The notes under the pieces are model-generated. The model did no database searches. It was not told where the DNA came from and saw only the letters and a program-made list of their open reading frames with translations. Source: an uncultured Oscillospiraceae bacterium (lineage in GTDB: Bacteria; Bacillota; Clostridia; Oscillospirales; Ruminococcaceae). From it: 15,934 nt of DNA. The position numbers were made by a program, and so were the translations under genes. The stretch lies in contig CAKTAM010000040.1 of the NCBI GenBank assembly GCA_934527255.1, forward strand, positions 1-15,934, written 5' to 3'. Below are positions 13,809 to 15,934 of this stretch, piece after piece (the first letter of the stretch is position 1; each line of letters begins with the position of its first letter).

Positions 13809-15584
13809 TCAATCGCCGGAGCTGCTTTGCGAATCGCCCGGGGCTTCACTTTCGGAAGAGGACGGTTCGGGCTGCGACGAGGGCTCCGACGAGGAAGGCT
13901 GCGTTTCGCTGGAGGACGAGCTGCTGGCCGGCTTGGCGCTGGCCACCCGCACGATCACGGTATCAATGCCCGGCTGCACCATGCTGCCCTCGCCGGGGTC
14001 GGTCTCGGTGACGACGCCCTCGGCCCAGCTGCCGTCATTGATGACCGTCACAATGGTATAATCAATGCGCAGGCTGGCCAGCAGGCTTTCGGCGCTGGCC
14101 TGCGTGCTGCCCACCAGATCCGGCAGCGGCACCGGCTCGACGCCCTGGCTCACCACAATGGAAATGGTGTTGTTTTCGACCTTCTGGCCCTCCTCCGGGG
14201 TCTGCTGGGTGATGTACCCCGCCTCATAGGCGGTGGAATACTCATAGCTGACCTGGAAGCGATAGCGGGTATACTCCAGCCTGGCGTCGGCAAACTTCAT
14301 GCCGACCAGCCGCGGGGCGGTATCCTCCTCGCTTTGCGAGGAAGAGCCGGAGGAGGTCTCGTCGCCGGAGGTATCCGACGAGGTATCGGTCATGCTGGAG
14401 GTGGTATCCGAGCTGGAATCGTCCGGCGCGGCATCCCTGCGGCCGCCCATCCAGACGATCAGCACCACGGCAAACACCAGCAGCAGCGCCGCCACCGTGC
14501 AAAGCGTCACCTTGAGGTCGGTGTTCATGCGCTTCCACAGGCTTTTCTTCTCCGGCTCGGTGCGCACGGCGCCGCCCGGTGCACGGGCCGGGGCAGCCTG
14601 CCGGGGCTTTTGCCCGGCCAGCGCCATACGGAATGCCGTCATATCGGCAAAGCGCTCGCCGCCCTCCAGCTGCAGGCCGTGCAGAATGGCATCCGCCAGA
14701 TACAGCGGCAGGCGCTGCACGCTGCCGTCCGCCAGCGGCGCATTGGCGTATACGCTGGGATCCTCCAGCGTATCCTCGTTCAAACGCTCACGCGCAGAGG
14801 GCACCTCCACCCCGGTCAGCACCCGGTACAAAACGGCGCTCAGGGCGTAAATGTCGGTAAAGGGGCCGTCAAAGGCCGAGGCCGCATACTGCTCGGGCGC
14901 GGCGTAACCGGCATACAGCTGCGCTTTCAGCTCGGTGCCCTGCCGCCGCATGGCCTGCGTGGCATAGCCGCCAAGGCGCACCACGCCCGGCCCGGTCACG
15001 GTGATGTTGTCGCAGCAGATGCCGCGATGGATGATGCCCGCGCGGTGCAGCCGCTCGACCGAGACCCACAGCGGATCCAGCAGATCCAGCGCCTCGTTCC
15101 AGCCAAGGCGGCCGCCGCGCTTTTCCAGATAGCGCGTCAGGGTAAGGCCCTCGGCCTTTTCCGTCACGGCGTACACCGTGTTGTTGGCATAAAAGACCTC
15201 GCGCACGCCCAGCAGGCAGATATCATTGTTGAAGTGCCGCAGACGAGCGTACAGGTCGGCAAAATCGGCCGCGTTGTTTTTGTACGGCACCTCACTGCCC
15301 ACCCGCACCTGCAGCGCCAGGTCGGCATCTCGCCCGCTGCACAGCGTCACCGGCATGTACTCCTTGATCTGGTACGCACGGTGGCTGGCAATATCCACGG
15401 CGTCATACAGCGCACCCTCGCTGTCCAGCGAGAGAAACGCCCCCACGCGGTAGGTATCGTTCAGCAGCAGCCCCTCGGGCAGGCCGCCCTCCGGGTTTCG
15501 GCCCGTGGGGGTCTGGCAATGGGGGCACACCGTCTGGTCACCGTCAAATTCCGTCATGCAGGAACTGCATATTTTCTTATACAT
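13809..15584 (-). CDS. Zinc-ribbon, kinase-like PASTA membrane protein; predicted pseudokinase
   Basis: This 591-residue protein has the layout of a PknB/Stk-type wall-sensing kinase with an added N-terminal zinc ribbon (Cys6, Cys9, Cys20, Cys23). The kinase-like domain spans about 40-325, a transmembrane segment lies at about 358-379, a Ser/Thr/Asp-rich linker at 388-421, and two PASTA repeats at about 424-483 and 486-549. A Ser/Pro-rich tail ends the protein. Retained kinase features are Lys74 in YQIKEY, Asn193, AAPEQ near 228-232 and FTDIYALS near 242-249. The catalytic HRD reads HRG (186-188), DFG reads GGY (about 205-207), and the glycine loop is degenerate. The known chemistry needs those aspartates, so phosphotransfer is unlikely. 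PASTA repeats in the family bind muropeptides or lipid II. The ATG at 15584 has AGGGGG upstream, and the gene lies 26 bases after the YebC-family gene, so they are probably cotranscribed. Confidence 0.9.
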   Translation of the reverse strand: MYKKICSSCMTEFDGDQTVCPHCQTPTGRNPEGGLPEGLLLNDTYRVGAFLSLDSEGALYDAVDIASHRAYQIKEYMPVTLCSGRDADLALQVRVGSEVPYKNNAADFADLYARLRHFNNDICLLGVREVFYANNTVYAVTEKAEGLTLTRYLEKRGGRLGWNEALDLLDPLWVSVERLHRAGIIHRGICCDNITVTGPGVVRLGGYATQAMRRQGTELKAQLYAGYAAPEQYAASAFDGPFTDIYALSAVLYRVLTGVEVPSARERLNEDTLEDPSVYANAPLADGSVQRLPLYLADAILHGLQLEGGERFADMTAFRMALAGQKPRQAAPARAPGGAVRTEPEKKSLWKRMNTDLKVTLCTVAALLLVFAVVLIVWMGGRRDAAPDDSSSDTTSSMTDTSSDTSGDETSSGSSSQSEEDTAPRLVGMKFADARLEYTRYRFQVSYEYSTAYEAGYITQQTPEEGQKVENNTISIVVSQGVEPVPLPDLVGSTQASAESLLASLRIDYTIVTVINDGSWAEGVVTETDPGEGSMVQPGIDTVIVRVASAKPASSSSSSETQPSSSEPSSQPEPSSSESEAPGDSQSSSGD

Positions 15585-15610
15585 GGCTAAAATCCCCCTG
15601 TGATACGGGT

Positions 15611-15934
15611 TCAGCGATCCAGAACATCCTCATTGGCCAGGTTGTGCCAGACGTCCTGCACGTCGTCATCCTCATCCAGCGCATCCAGCAGCAGGCCCAT
15701 TTTTTTGATGTTCTCCTCACCCTCCACGGCGGTTTCCGTGGTGGGCAGATAGGCGACCTCAAAGCTTTCAAAGGCGTAGCCCATCTTTTCCATGGCCTCG
15801 CGCACGGCGCCCAGCTGCAGCGGGGCGGTGGTGATCTCAATGTACTCCTCGCCCATGTCGAAATCCTCGGCGCCGGCCTCGAAGCAATCCTCCATCACCT
15901 TTTCCTCGTCCTTGCCCTCGGCATCCATCAGCAG
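15611..15934 (-). CDS. YebC/PmpR-family protein, C-terminal part only
   Basis: The last 107 or so residues of a YebC/PmpR-family protein (usual length about 240) are present; the gene runs off the right edge. Family features include GAEDFDMGEEYIEI, then LQLGAVREAMEKMG, AYLPTTE, and the characteristic ending LLDALDEDDDVQDVWHN. Members were first described as DNA-binding regulators, and some have more recently been linked to relief of ribosome stalling at proline stretches. Which role applies cannot be told here. The stop at 15611 lies 26 bases before the kinase-like gene on the same strand. Confidence 0.93.
   Translation of the reverse strand: MLMDAEGKDEEKVMEDCFEAGAEDFDMGEEYIEITTAPLQLGAVREAMEKMGYAFESFEVAYLPTTETAVEGEENIKKMGLLLDALDEDDDVQDVWHNLANEDVLDR

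Noticed and set aside
13800..14420. Ser-rich repeats at the kinase-like gene's linker and tail as possible CRISPR or tandem DNA repeats
   Set aside because: The repetition is low-complexity protein coding (Ser/Asp/Glu/Pro) without regular unit length or spacers.
13758..15590. A 610-codon plus-strand open frame opposite the kinase-like gene and rnpB
   Set aside because: It runs through the RNase P RNA and has no domain or supported start; it mirrors GC-rich codon use on the real strand.

Overview
This window appears to come from a high-GC Clostridia genome, most likely the Oscillospiraceae/Ruminococcaceae (Faecalibacterium, Gemmiger or Subdoligranulum type). That placement is inference. It rests on the GC-rich Gram-positive gene set (WalJ-type hydrolase, split iron-sulfur serine dehydratase, PASTA-type kinase-like protein, G5/LysM/M23 peptidase), on strong AGGAG-type ribosome binding sites, and on an RNase P RNA that reads as bacterial type A. 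I see no phage, insertion sequence, CRISPR array or tRNA.

Nearly everything is on the minus strand, so transcription runs from right to left. The right end holds the C-terminal part of a YebC/PmpR-family protein. It is followed by a zinc-ribbon, kinase-like, PASTA membrane protein whose catalytic aspartates are both replaced, and then by the RNase P RNA (13459-13796). A hairpin-rich stretch without a convincing gene (13072-13388) separates these from an RluA-family pseudouridine synthase. Next come a membrane-anchored LysM-G5-M23 peptidase with its own promoter and terminator, then murA with a promoter and a long structured leader, then walJ and rlmH.

The only plus-strand gene encodes a HI0933/YhiN-family flavoprotein (5235-6707). 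It converges on rlmH with a shared bidirectional terminator, and it diverges from the left-hand cluster with two back-to-back promoters between them. The left-hand cluster, again on the minus strand, is sdaAB, sdaAA, an EIIC-like (PfoR-type) membrane protein and a GH36 alpha-galactosidase-like enzyme.

Three themes emerge. The first is cell envelope: murA makes peptidoglycan precursor, the M23 protein probably cuts or remodels the wall, WalJ belongs to a family tied to wall homeostasis, and the PASTA protein probably senses wall fragments. The second is RNA maturation and modification: RNase P RNA, RlmH and the RluA-family enzyme. The third is carbon and nitrogen catabolism: serine deamination and galactoside hydrolysis. 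The most notable observations are the predicted pseudokinase, the serine-dehydratase-linked EIIC-like protein, and several structured leaders and intergenic regions.
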